From Mactra quadrangularis (taxonomy: Eukaryota; Mollusca; Bivalvia; Venerida; Mactridae), in NCBI GenBank assembly GCA_025267735.1, contig CM046307.1, positions 34,835,231 through 34,899,230 of the forward strand: 64,000 nucleotides of DNA. The letters run 5' to 3'. Positions 42,901-57,900 of the stretch are shown in pieces. The notes under the pieces are model-generated. The model was not told where the DNA came from. It ran no database searches and saw only the letters and a list, made by a program, of their open reading frames with translations. The translations under genes were made by a program, and so were the position numbers. Within the stretch, counting starts at the first letter, position 1; the number at the start of each line of letters is the position of its first letter.

Positions 42901-45900
42901 AAATGTTGAACTTTCACCCATGCAATTAGACCTTATTGTCTGTCACACGCTGGGAGATTAACTCGTCAACAAAGGGTGTCAGAAAATAGATAAAGGAGTG
43001 GTCGAGTTAAGTTTACAACAGCGAGTTAAGTTTACAATGCTTGATAACATTCACATATACCTAAGACTGGTACCTACAGAAAGTTTATTGATGCAGGGGC
43101 AACCAAGATAAAACCAGTCAATTTATTTTCTCACTATCTACAATATGGGGGATTTATCTTAAAGCCCCTTTATCAAAAGTAACTCATTTTTGGACCGCAG
43201 AGAAATAAGACATTTTTCTATTTCAAACACCTCTATTGAACAAGATTTTTTAAATAATTGCAAATGTTTCTTAAAAATATTTGTTTTTAATGCATTTTAA
43301 AGTGACAGTAGATCAAAACCAAAAGTAGAATTTGATTGTCAATACATTAAACAATAGTTTTTTTTGCAGTATCTTTAAGATGAAGTCATATTATAAGATA
43401 AACCTTATTCCAAATAACATAAGTTAGCTCTAAAACTATTGTTGATCAGATATATTAAACATTGGCGTATATTAATTTAAATGTAGTGTGTTTTTATAAA
43501 AGTACCCCACCTTTTTAAGAAATATAAACTTTGTCAAACTTAAATTTAGAAAGCAGAATGGTTTGAATTGTTCATTGTGTCTCTAATACATGTTATATTT
43601 TGATGACTTTGAGGTAGTAAAAGAGTTGTCAAGACTATTGTTTATGAATATATCTTCAAACTGTGGCTTTAACACCAGGTGCACGAAAAACAAATTAATC
43701 TTTTCACTTCATCGTTTCCTTAAGCATCGTTAGTTAAATCAAGACAAAAACGTTGAAAACAACAAGCTTTTTAATTACAAAAGAGGTTTTATATGAAATT
43801 GTGATATAATAAAGGTTGCGAAAATGAAGGACATAATGGGGAAATGGTTGAAGCCGTTTTTTTCATATGATACGTAATTAAATCATGTATAATAAAGCTT
43901 TTTAGAGATAAATTGTAACTTAATTTTTTGTTTTGACGTTTATTTATAAATGTTTATTATTTGGAAAAATCCTCTTTTTTTTAACGTTAAAATTGGGATA
44001 TGTGCTATTGAACAGTTGCCGAATTTTGCTCAGCTTAGATTTTATTTACTATATATCGGAAATGACATCTATGATATGTCCAAAGATAATTGCATGTTTT
44101 CACAAATAGATTTCACAAAAAGACAAATAGACTAAGAAATAATTTAATTTTGAAATAAACATTTATGAATCTGTGAGTTATAAAGTTAATATAGATCTAG
44201 AGTTACCCCCATTACCATTCTGAAGAATTGCTAGATCAATGAAAACCATCATCCTTTGCAACAAACTCCTCAGCTTTTTAGGGAGTCGTATTTTACAGAA
44301 TGGAGTAAAGGGTGGACTTAAAATTAAAGCATTCAATGAACACCTGTTGCTTAAACCTTTGTTCTAATATAAACGACTTGTTGATGTGGTGTAGACGTGC
44401 ACACTTATGTAATTGAGAAACCACAAGTAAGGTTACTGTTTAAATGCCATCACAAAATGCAGGTCTGCATTAAAAAAAAAAAAAAAAATTCCATACGCAT
44501 ATAATTTTCTATAGCAGGGGAAATTTTCTAAAGACACAGAAAAAATATTTTTAGGTAGGGAAATGGGGCCAAAATTCGACTCCTAAATGGTTTGGAAAGA
44601 AACACTGCTGATAGTTGATAGCTTTAAATTAGCTTCTCTTGAAAGAGAAGTTAAAACCTAATAGTGAGTCACATAATTAAATCATGATGATCCAATTAGC
44701 ATGATACCCTATTTAACTTTGCTTTGATTCATATTAATAAACACACAAAAGCTAGCTATGTAAATATGCTTGGTAGTATGTTGAAGATGGTAAGATAAAA
44801 CACCCCACCCATGTGTCAAAACTTCAAGACAACCCATTTAAAAGTGCAAGACTATTAGTAAAGTTAAGTGATTACAGATTTTGGTTTATGACTATTGACT
44901 GCAAAATTTACCAATGACCACCATCATAAACCTAGGAGGACATTGTGACCCCCTAAAAAAGTTTTCAAGGGAAAACCCTGATATAACAGAAGAAAAAGTT
45001 ACATATTTTGTCAAATATTTCAACAGTATCTCACAATGTTCATCAGGGTTGTGATAATTGATCACTTTGTATTATGTGACTGAGTCAACTCATGTGACTC
45101 CAAAAGATTGTCATACACCAGAATATTATATGACTGAGTCAAGTCATGTGACTCCAGGAGATTGTCATACACCAGTATATTATGCTATTATTATGGATGT
45201 TGTCTATTTTAGATTACCAGACAGTGAAAGCAGTCCCAGTAAAACAAATAGTTCTACATCAGCTGATGGTGATAATATACTTGGTCAGAATCTGACTGAA
45301 AAAGTTACAGTAAGTATAATATTATAACAACTTTAAGGCACAAAATATGTTGCATCTCTTGCTTTTTTCAGATATTTGGCTTCAGAATAATCAGAAAAAA
45401 ATGCATATTTGTCATTTAATATTCACTCCAGCCATTCTTCTACCTATCTTTACTGCAAATTGCATGTGATAGATACTTGTTTAAAGCTTAAGTCTACAGG
45501 GGCCTCATACTGAAAAACCTTGTCCGGACAATAACTGAACAACCTATGTACCTAGGTTCACCAAATTTTATGTGAGAGTAGCCCATGTGTCAAGGATATT
45601 CCATACCGGTTTTGGGCCCCCAGGGTAAAAGGTCAAGGTCACAGGGGCATCATATGGAAAAACCTTGTCCGGACAATAACTGAACAACCAATGCACTAGG
45701 TTCACCAAATTTTATGTGAGAGTAGCCCATTTGTCAAGGAAGTTCCATATTGGTTTTGGGGCCCCAGGGTAAAAGGTCAAGGTCATAGGGGCATCATATG
45801 GAAAAACCTTGTCCTTACAATAAATGAACAACCAATGTACTAGGTTCACAAAATTTTATATGAAAGTAGTTCATGTGTCAAGGATTTATGTGATGATAGC

Positions 45901-48900
45901 TTTTTAACAGAGGATAATCCCTTTTGATTTTGAGACCCCAGGGTCAAAGGTCAAAGTCACTGGGACTTAATTTATATCAAAACATTTTCCGGACAATTAC
46001 TCAATAATGACTGTACCTAGTTTCACCAAATGTTTTGTATGGGTACTGTAGCCTAAATGTCTAGCATATGCCCTTTTGCCCTCTTAGGTCAAGGTCGCAA
46101 GGAAATCATGAGGAAAAACCTTGTCCATCTACCAACTTTATCTTAGATCACTGAATTTTATGTATCAATACTCTTTGGGTCAAGGTTTGAACTTTTGGTT
46201 CTGATGCCCCAGGGTCAAGGTCACTGTAAGTTTATTTGGGAATACTTATGCCAGTGATAACTCAACCATGGCTGTTCTTAGGTTCTCAAAATCTTTGCTT
46301 TGGATATCTCTCCAGTTAAGGATGTGACATATTCTGAGATCCCGGGTCATTGGTCAAGGTCACAGGGACTTCATATGAGATAGAACACACGATGGACTGC
46401 ACACAAGCGTATAATGCCCCGCCCAGTGGAGCTCTTGTTAGGGAAAGAGACGCAGATAGATTGACCTTGGATGTGACTGAAAATTGTTGAAGAGTAGCAT
46501 AAAGCGCCACATGTAGAATGAAAAGTCAGGGAATTTTTGTGTTCAAAGATGCTGAAAACCTAAAAATCCATAAAAAACATTGTGCTTGTCTAATTTCAGG
46601 GTGTTCATAACTCACCTAAAACTGTTATAAGTAAACCAGGTTTTGTCTTTGGGGAAAATTTGGCTGAACGTGTGCAATTTAATAAAGATGAAGAAACCAA
46701 AGAATCTGAAGATAATGGAGTTGTTTCCCCTGATCTAGACCAGTCTGATCAAGCTGGCAGTAATTCAGGTATTGGCATTGCCAGTTTACTTTGTAATATG
46801 TTTTACTTTACTGGATCTAACCAAGTCTTACAGGACTGGAGACTTTATACTTTCTTTGATAAATTGAAAACTGTGAATTTATAATTTTTGCTGTACAATA
46901 TTTTCTGTAAGCCTGCAGATGTAGACAGACCCTTATATTTTTATGGGATTTTTCTGTAGGTCCACCATGTTTCGCAATGACTGCCTATTAGTATGTTTCT
47001 AGTCAACAAAAGATAAAGTTATTACATATTACATTGTTTTTTGTCACCAAATTTTTTGCCTTATTTCAAGAAAGGACAAGGTTCATGAAGGGCCAAAATC
47101 GGCCCCATCTTGAAATTGTATCAAGTGTTTTTTTTATAAACCAGGTCACATGAGGAAATATAAAAACAAAATTTGAACTGAAAATCTATTTTAATGATTT
47201 TTAGCTCGACTTTTCGAAGAAAATGAGAGCTATTGCTATCACGTCGGCGTTGGCGTTGGTTTTCAGGTTAAAGTTTTTTGAAACACTTATAACTTCAACA
47301 CTATCCAAGTTATTTTATTGAAAGTTGGTATACTTATTAAGTGGGACTATATTAACCATTCTGTGAAAGGGGATAACTCTGGATGAATTATTTTATGAGT
47401 TATTGCCCTTTTATAATTAAATAATTGCAAAATATGAGGTTAAAGTTTTTCCTATGTAGAATATCTTCAATACTGATCAATTCATTTGACTTAAAGTTTG
47501 TATACTTATTTGTCAGTACAATATCTACATGACTGTGAAGGCACGTATCTGTGGATGAATTATTTTTAGAGTAATTGCCCTTTTATACTTAAGAAATTGC
47601 AAAATATGAGGTTAAAGTTTTTCCTATGTAGAATATATTCAATACTGATCAAGGTATTTGACTTAAAGTTTGTATACTTATTTGTTGGTACTATATCTAC
47701 CTGACTATGAAGGGATGTAACTGTGGATGAATTATTTTTGGAGTAATTGCCCTTTTATACTTAAGAAAAATGCAAAATATAATGTTAAAATCATTTCTAT
47801 ATGTAATATCTTTAATACTAATCAAGATATTTGACTTTAAGTTTGTATACTTAGTTATGGGTACTATATCTACACAACTATTAAGGGACGTTACTTTGGA
47901 TGAATTATTGTTGGAGTTATGCCCCTTTATACTTAAACATTTAAGATTAAAATTTGTTCTCATAGAATATATTTAGAACTTATAAATATATTTGAATGAA
48001 AGTTGGAATGCTTATTCATCAGTTCTTCATCTATCGGACTATAAAGGGACATAACTCTAGATGAATTACTTCAGAGTTATTCCCCTTTATACTTTGATAT
48101 TTAAGGGTTATGTTTGCTCAAATTTAATATATTTTGTTTGATAGAAAGTTAGTATACTTTTTCATCAGTACTATATCTAGTTGAATACAATGGGACGTAA
48201 TAATTGATGAATTATTGTTGGAGTTGTGACCCTTTTCAACTTTTTAATTCGGGAGAAAGTATTATGAAGTGAAATATTTTCAATACTTAAGAAGATATTT
48301 AAATGACAATTAGTATGCTTATTCATCAGTACTACATCTACGCGACTACAAAGGGACATAACTCATGATGTTATTTTTTGAAGTTATGCCCCTTACTTTA
48401 ATTTTGAATTTTGTTCAAATTGAAATACAATGTATTTATAGTTCTTCATATAGATATTTAAATGAAAGTAGGTATGCTTATTCGTTGATACTATGTCTAC
48501 TTTACTCTGAAGGGGCGTTACTATGGATGAATGTTCTAGGAGTAATGCCCCTTTTATATTTTACAAATATGAATTGGTAATTATTGTTTGACTGAATTAT
48601 ATACTTTCAAAAATTATGTCCTGTCTTGAAATTACTTTTGTTTAAAGATAAGCCTTGCCATGAACAAAACACCCGAAAAGTCGAGCGCGCTGTCCTTGGA
48701 CTGCTCTTGTTTTTCTATTGCCTAATCTATTTTGTTTAAGAAAATTCCATGTAAACACTTAACAGTATGAAATCATTGTGAGAAACACGAGTGATTTTAA
48801 CTCTTATTCTGAAATTTATTGAGAATACGAACATGAGACTTTCTACATACATTTTTAGATCTTTGAAGCATGATCATGAGTCTTGTCAAAAGCTTTATTT

Positions 48901-51900
48901 CTGGATTAATATAATGTAAAACAAATAAATCACCTGTGGAATGTAATACATAATGATCGTTTAACTTCATTTTTATTGTAAACACAATTCACGACCCAAC
49001 ACTCAAGCCCTAAATATGTTTTCTTTGACTTCATGCCTTCTTCATTCATTGTAAACAACCACTAGAGAACATCTCCCAAGATGGAGGACAATTGTTCGAC
49101 GTAATGGCAGCAGTAAACCAATCGCATGGCCGGTCTATATTTAATATGTCTAGGATTCCCAAAAAGTATTCCTTGTCTGGGAATTAAATCTACAATCTCT
49201 TGATCAGTAGACTTGTGCTTTACTGACTGAGCTAGCTGGATGGTTTAGATGGTTATAACCAGAAGTTTTATTGTATGTTTTAGATGGAGGTAAGACATTA
49301 GAAGAATCAGCTAGGGAGTATCAAGCTACTCATGGTAGAAAAACAGAATTACAGGAAGTTGAAGTGGTTACTGGTGAAGAAAATGAATCAAATGTATTAC
49401 AGGTAAATACCAACTTATTCCACTTGTACATTTATGGTGGACAAGTCAATATTTCCAGCCCCCTTGTCTGTGGACAAGTAATACTTTTTAGCTGTAAATG
49501 CACAAACATGGTAAAATTTAATAAATGTAACTGTTTCAATCATATTCAGCATTGAAATTTTTCATTCGACTACTTATTAATTATGTATTTTGATGCCGGA
49601 CAAGTTCAGTTTTTGAATTCATTTCTCCATGGACAAGTGGAAAATAATTGCAATTCCACTCGCCAGGAGAATGGGATCCCCTTCCTAATAGCTGTCAGTT
49701 TTGATGGGAATGGTTAAAACCTCCTTGTCACTTCATGAAATTTTATTTGTAACTTGAAATTAAATTTCTTTGTTCAGTGCTCCAGCTAGACTTAGGGGAG
49801 GGCAGGAAATCATTTTTCGGAAATCAGGGCACTTTTTAACATGTGGTCGGGACACAGTGTTTGTTAGTGAGTTATTTATTCCCTTTTATGTTGATATATC
49901 ATACATTACCTATGACAGTCTTTATGTAATTTAAATGAAATAGATTCTAACTTTTACTTCTAGTCTGTGTACATGCATGTAGACAGTCACAGTAAAACTC
50001 ATTGTGTCTGTATGAACAGATTTGGGTTGACATGTGTCATAAAAAGTTAACTGTGATAAGTGCTCTCTGGGCCTTAGCTAGTACAAACTCCAAAATATAA
50101 ACAATTGTTCTAAGTTCTCAATAAGCTGTGCAATAGCTCCTCTACTTGTACCACTTTCACTTAATCTAATTACATAACCATAAATGCTTTAGTAAAAAAA
50201 TTGTATTCCTTTAGCATTTTGGACAACTCAAGGTTGAAATTTTGCATATCCGTAAAGGTGTTTACTTTTATAAAAGTTAGATGATCAAAATAGATCAATT
50301 TATGATAGTGGTTGGCTATTATTACATTCAAATAATCAAATTGTTGTATTCACACATTAAGAGTATATAATTCAAAAGTGATACCGGAAAATAATAAGAA
50401 CAAAAATAGCTCTGTAAAAACAACAATTTTTAAAAAAAAACCTATAAACAAACGAGCAAATAAACAAATTATGTAAGATTGACTTAACATGTGCAGATGA
50501 GTCTTAAATCAGTATAAATGTTTTATTTGTTTGTTTTCAAATGAATGTCAGTGTCAAGGTAAAATTCTTTATTAGTTTGAAAATAATGTCACAAACTTAA
50601 TGATGGCATCATGTTTGTAAAAGAAACACATATCTAAATCAAAGCGCTGAAGGCACTGAATTTGTTTGAGTTTGAAAAGTGGAATTATATTTCTGGCACC
50701 AACAAAACATTTGTTCACAAAGAACAGTTCAGTGATATTAGTTTGGTAGGTAGACCAGCACTGTTCCGGTTCAAAATACTTTATACAATCGACCTATAAA
50801 TACAACAGGTAAACCAGACAGACGAACACACTACTGATTTTTTTCACTCAATCACCACAAGTCAAAACGGTCATTCTTAAAACAATTCAATAACTGCTGC
50901 TTAAAAGTTTTCATTTATGCACATTTATTCTACTTCATCTGTAAATAAAATAAATGAAGTCCACTATTCAGACATCATTCAAAGTCATTTACTATGATCT
51001 TTAAACTTTTCCTATAAAACCATTCTGTTACATAAGATGATTTAACATCTTTACTGATGACTGGCACAAACGACGGGTAGTGATTGAATCGTTGATACCA
51101 CTCTATTACATGAGATGACGTAATCATCCCTACTGAGACGCACAACATAGCAGCTAGTAATCTTACTCTTGAGATATAGTTCGAATTAATAGTGTAATAA
51201 TGCGCTCTTCATAGCAGAGGATTGCTCTATACATATATACTGAGGGACTACTTCTGGATTCGGTAAATTTTCAAAGTGAAATACAGTAAATATATTTGGT
51301 CAGGACTGAAGTCCTGAACAAATAAAAGTCTCACTACTTAACTTAGGAGAAATTAAGTCTATTCAGACAAAAAAGGAAGAAGTAGTTTAAAGGGAGAAGT
51401 AGTATTACTTACTGTAAAAGTAGTATAAATTACTTGTTAATTGTTTTCAGGCCAATGGTAAATTATTTGTATTTGATGGTGATACACAGAATTGGATAGA
51501 GCGTGGGCGTGGTTTATTGAGATTAAATGATATGAGATGTGAATCTTCACAAACATTTCAATCTAGATTAGGTTTGTATATCAAACTTGGTTATTTACAG
51601 TCTACAAAATTAGTGGGTTGCAGGGGGACAACCACTTTTTAGCTTGACTTTTCGAAGAAAATGAGAGTTTATACCGTCAACCAGGCGTCGGCATTGGTGT
51701 TGGCGTTGCAATTCAAGGTTAAAGTTTTTTGACAAATTCAAATAACTTAAATACTGTCAAAGATTATCTACTCAAACTTTGAATATTTATTCATCATCAC
51801 TACCTCCACCTTAGTATCAAGGCTCGTAACCCTGGCTCCACTTATTTAGGAGTTATGCCCCTTTTTTACTAAGAAAACATCCAAAATCAAGGTTGAAGTT

Positions 51901-54900
51901 TTTACAAATTTAAATAACTTCAATATTGTCTAAGATATTCAACTCTAACTTGGAATATTTATTCATTATCACTACCTCCACCTTAGTATCAAGGCCCATA
52001 ACCCTGGCAGTCTGTTTTAGGAGTTATTTTTCTTTTTTACTTAGAAAACATCCAAAATCAAGGTATAAGTTTTTACAAACTTCAATACTATCAAAGATTT
52101 TTAACTCAAACTTGGAATACTTATTCATCATTACTACTTCCTCCTTACTAGTAAAACCCATTCACTGATTAACTGAGAAAAGTCGAGCATGCTGTCTCCT
52201 CTGACAGCTCTTGTTAATTTGGGAACCAAAAATTTCTTTTGGTCTACCAAAATTCTGCTAACAGATGTAGTGTTTGCTGCTAAATTAATCTATTTGGGCA
52301 ATTATTTTCATATCCTAATTTCATAGACTGTATTTATTATATATTATTGGTTGGTTAATGAAGTGTATATTGAATAAATGAAGCATTGTAAATGTTTCTT
52401 AAAAGATAAGCCTTTCCTTCTGTTGTGAAAGATTTGTTGTATTTATGTACTAAATGTGTCAATTATGTGTAAATGATGTATAAATGATTGACCTATCCCA
52501 TAAGTGAATTAATTAAACAATTCAAAAGGACCACAGTTTTCTCTATGTTGCTGAATAGCTGCTTGATTGAAAAGTATTATTCTTATTTACATCAGTGTTT
52601 ACCTTGTTTTAGGGTAAGACTGTCTTATCTGTCTAAGTTAACACTCTTGGTACATTTTAATTAAAAGCCATTGATTTTATGGAGATAAAGTGATGAAATT
52701 GAGTAGTTATGGTAGAAAGTTCAAGTGTAGTTATCTGGTTTTGGTTACTTACCATAGCTGATCATACCCTTCCAAATATAAGGACTGCTTGACAGCAACT
52801 TGTGCAATACTGGAGAAAGTGTCATAGATAGTTAGTAGAGATAGCTGATGTACATTACCTAATAGTATTTAAATTAGACTAAAATCAGATAGATAAAATG
52901 AAATTGCTTTTTATGTACTAAGTTGTTATTTTTAGCTCGACTATTCGAAGAATAATGGGGCTATCTTACTCAGCTGTGTGTCGGCGTTGGCATTGGCGTC
53001 GGCGTAACACTTCTTGGTTAAGTTTTTAGGTGCAACATTTTTGTATCTTTTATATCTTTGCAAGTACTGGAGGGATTCACTTAAAAAATCTTTATTTGTG
53101 TTTACAGGGTTACCATTGGAGTTCAAATACCAAGTTACATAACTTTTGCATGAATTTGGACTGAATTATGACCCTTATATACTTAGAAATTTCTTGGTTA
53201 AGTTTTTAGGTGCAACATTTTATCTTTGCAACTACTACAGGGATTCACTTGAAACCTCACATATGTCTACGGGGTTACCATTGGTGTTCAAATACCAAGT
53301 TACATAACTTTTGCATGAATTTGGACTGAATTATGACCCTTATATACTTAAAAATTTCTTGGTTAAGTTTTTAGGTGCAACATTTTATCTTTGCAACTAC
53401 TACAGGGATTCACTTGAAACCTCACATATGTCTACGGGGTTACCATTGGTGTTCAAATACCAAGTTACATAACTCTTGGATGAATTTGGACTGAATTATG
53501 GCATACACTTGAAATCTCACTCATCTCAACAGGTTTGCAAACCAATTTTGCTGTTGTTTTCAAGAATACCTGAATAGTCGAGCGCGCTGTCCGTGGACTG
53601 CTCTTGTTGAATATTCTTGCCATATGAAGTTATAAATGTTTGCTTAGAAAGCTTAGTAGAGGAGCTTGTTTGTCATTTATGATTGAAAAATGATGATAAT
53701 TCATGTAAAATCTGAAATGTACAAAAATATTGACTTTCCATGAGGATTGAAAGTGCATTTTACATTTATTACACTTAAACCTTGTAGAGCTGGGCATATT
53801 ATTATAAAAAATCTTATGATCATTAAATTTTGATAATGCAATATAGATGGATTTACAACTATAATTTGTCCTAAAGCACTTGATGATATGGGCCCCTGGA
53901 TCATGAATCAATTTATAATGTGTTGATATCTTACAGTAATGAGAACACAGGGATGTTTAAGATTAATATTAAATACCAAGATATGGCCAGGTATGACAGT
54001 GGAACGTGCAAGTCAAAAAAGTGTTAGAATTACTGGTACAGATGGTGACCATGTTAAAGTCTTTCTTATTATGGTAAGTTATACTATGTATGTATGAATG
54101 GAAGTTTTTATTTGGACTGGTCATGAAGATCAGGAATTTTATGGTTGGTTTTAGTTATTTAAAAAAGTTTCTAAAATCATGAAATTCATGATGTGTATAA
54201 AATTTTATTCATTATTGTACTTGACGAAATGATTAAATTACATGTATGTTCAAATGATAAGATTTATTATAAAATGCCTAAATTGAGGCAAATTTAATCA
54301 GACATTCTGTGAAAGTGTTTTGACATTACTGGACATTTGGTCCAGTGATCTTGGAAGAATCACTGGATGGAATCAGGTTTCACTGGACCGGAAGAAACCA
54401 TCAAAATGACAGATTTTTGCATCTTTATTAACAACATTATTTTATTACTAATTGGAATGCTAAGGGAAGTCAAAACATCATAACTTAGCATTGCTGTTTT
54501 CTAGCTGCTACTCATTATTTTAACTTTAAATTGAAGACTAACATCAAAATTAGTTTAATATTATCCGAGAAATACAATAAAAAAAGCCAATAGTTGTCCT
54601 CATTTTAATTTAAATAAATGACATTTTACCGGACATTCACACCAGCTGCGACAGACTTTAAACTGCACCGACTGGAATTTTACCGGTCAAGTCCCTAGGA
54701 CCGGCACTTTAAGAATGTCTGTACACCTAGTACTCCCAATTTTACTAGACATCTGTACATTTAGACTAATGTATTTCTTTGTTGATTAACTAAGCATTCC
54801 ATGGATTGGTAGGACACAATCTGTGAAAAAAAGTATTCTGTTTTTTGTTTTGTGTAGATGACCTCATTAGCTTTGTGAATAATTCACTGATGTATTTCTT

Positions 54901-57900
54901 TGACCATTCTGTGGTCATTTAAATGTGAGACCAATAAACTTATGAACATTTCTTAGCACTGTGGAATAATCTGTCAGTAATCACTTTATATATCTTGAAT
55001 TTGCTTTATAAGGTAAGGTTAAAAGTTATGTCTGATCCTGAAATACAAGATTTTTAGGACTGGGAAAAGATAATCTGAAAAACTGCAAATAATATTAACT
55101 TCAAGATTTTTAACTTTTACCTATGGAAAAGTAATGCTTATATATTCATCCAATTTCAAAGGTTTGATCTATATTGATAATTTTAGTTAAAATGTTTCGA
55201 AGAAATTCAAGATTTACTACCAGTGACTCATGTTTCAGTTCTGCTCTATCTTTTTATAATTGAATTAAAATTAATCACTGCTGGTCGTATTATTGGAAAA
55301 ATTAAAATCATTTTGTATATGAAAAGTTTCATGTTTAAATTTCAGACAAATCCCAAGGATTCTGAGAATTTATTGAGAGCTTTAGATTGGAGAGTACAAC
55401 AGCAGCGTGTACAAGATGATAAACTTAAAGATACCAGTGTTAAAGTAGCAGAAAAAAGAAAAGCTGCACCTGAATCTCCTACTGAAGAATTTGTTGCTAA
55501 GAAGAAAAAGTAGGATAAAGATTTATTTATTTATACTGGGTTAAACGCCATGTCAACACAATGTTTTAGATTATTTTACGGCATCCAGGGCACCTAACCT
55601 AGCTTTCTTGGATCCTTTTCTATAACCCTTACTCGCCTACCCTAGGTACCATTCCAAAAGGCCGGAAACTTCTCCATATACCGCATTAATGAAAGAAAAT
55701 TGACGTTATTGTCTAATCTCCCCAGGTGGAATTTGAACCTGTACCCCCTTCGCGACAATGGGTTCGAAATCCAGGTGCGCTACTGACCCGCCAGATTGAT
55801 TAAGATTTATATATATTATTTTTGTTGTAGCCACTTGTGAAAATATTACATTTTTGGTTCACAAACTGAAATGAGATCAAGCTTATTCCAAACATTAAAA
55901 TAATCTAATTTGATACATAATTTTCACTCAATCTTGTTTGTGAGAACACAAAAACCTCTCTTTAACAGATTGAATAACAATAATTGCCATAATCTATTGC
56001 AGTAATGTGTTTTTCATACCTTTAGGGTGATTAAATGTTTACATTCTGTCAGCTGTTTACGGTGATCGGTTTTTTTAACACATTTGTGAAAATTACTAGT
56101 TCCGGTCAATCGACTGATATACTGACCGCTATACTGACCGCTATACAACGCAAATCGGTTCAAAACTAGTGAACCGCTGACCGCGTTGAAGAGGGTCATG
56201 CTATATAAAGGGTCAAATTAGAACAAAACTGTTTGGGAGGACCCTGAAATGTTCGTAATGGACAGGGTCGTACTATATAGAGGTGTCTGTTAATACAGGT
56301 TTTACTGTACATTGTATGAAATTATATCTTCACCTTATATTTTCATCTAACAACACCCCATTATTGTAAAGCTAGAAAGGAAAGTTTTATGAATTATATT
56401 TGTAATATCCCTTTCAATTTTTCTGAATTGACTGATTGAATTCTCAAAAATGTAGGTTGGTATAATACAAATTTGCCTGCATTGCACTTAAAGGGTATAA
56501 ATTGTACATATTTTCAGATTTCTTCTCGTTCAGTTTTTATACGACCATTTTTTAAAACGGGCGTATTATGTTATGATGTTGTCCGTCTGTCTGTCCGTCC
56601 GTCTGTCCGCCCCTGGACAATTGCTTGTCCAGATGATAACTCAAGAAAGGATGTACCTAGGTTCCTCAAATTTTATGTGTGGATAGCCCTTGGGTAGAGG
56701 AGCTACCCTGTGGATTTTGAGACCCCAGGGTCAAAGGTCAAGGTCACTGGGACTTAAAATATGAAAACCTTGTCCGGACAATAACTCAAGAATTACTGTA
56801 CCTAGGTTCACCAAATTTCATGTGTAGATAGCCCATGTGTCAAGGAAGTGCCCTATTAGTTATGGGGCCCCTGGGTTAAAGGACACAGGGGCATCATATG
56901 GAAAAACCTTGTCCGGACAATAACTCAACAACCAGTGTACCTAGGTTCACCAAATTTAATGTGTGGATAGCCCTTGGGTGGAGGGGCTTCCCTATTGATT
57001 TTGAGACCCCAAGGTCAAAGGTCAAGGTCACAGGGGCATCATATAGAAAAACCTCATCGTGACAATAACTCAAAAACCACAGTACCTAGGTTCACCAAAT
57101 TTTATGTGAGAGTAGCCCATGTGTTAAGGATGTGCCCTATTGGTTTTGGGGCCCCAGGGTCAGAGGTCAAGGTCACAATGGCATCATATGGAAAAACCTT
57201 GTCCTGACCATAACTCCACAACCACTGTACCAAGGTTCACCAAATTTAATATGAGAGTAGCTCATGTGTAAAGGATGTGCACTTCTGGTTTTGGGGCCCC
57301 AAGGTCAAAGGTCATGGTCACAGGGTCATCATATGAATATACTTGTTTGGACAATAACTCAACAACCACTGTACCTAGGTTCACCAAATTTAATGTGTGG
57401 ATAGCCCTTGGGTAAAGGTGCTTACCTTTTGATTTTGAGACCCCAGGGTCAAAGGTCAAGGTCACAGGGACATCATATGGAAAACCCTTGTCTGGACAAT
57501 AACTCAACGACCACTGTACCTAGGCTCACCAATTTTAATGTGTGGATAGCCCTTGGATAGAGGGGCTTCCTTATTGATTTTGAGACCCCAGGGTCAAAGG
57601 TCAAGGTTACTGGGACATCATATGGAAAAACCTTGTCCTGACAATAACTCTCAACAACCACTCTACCTAGGTTCACCAACTTTTATCTGTTAATAATCCA
57701 TGTGTCAAGGATGTGCCTTTTCGGTTTTTAGGCCCCAGGGTCAAATGTCAAGGTTGCGGGGACATCATATGGAAAAACCTTGTCCGGACGATAACTCAAC
57801 AACCACTTTTTCTAGGTTCACCAAATTGTATGTGTTGATAGCCCTTTGGTAGAGAATGTTTTTCTTTTGATTTTGAGACCCAGGGTCAAAGGTCAAAGTC

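Noticed and set aside
46769..46884. Extension of RANBP3 exon h to a stop at 46884
   Set aside because: The GT at 46769 joins in frame to exon i with the conserved Ran-binding domain; the extension has no similarity to the family.
49150..49255. A functional tRNA gene
   Set aside because: Only the D-arm-like part is convincing; the T-arm is degraded and no acceptor stem closes, so it is called SINE-like.
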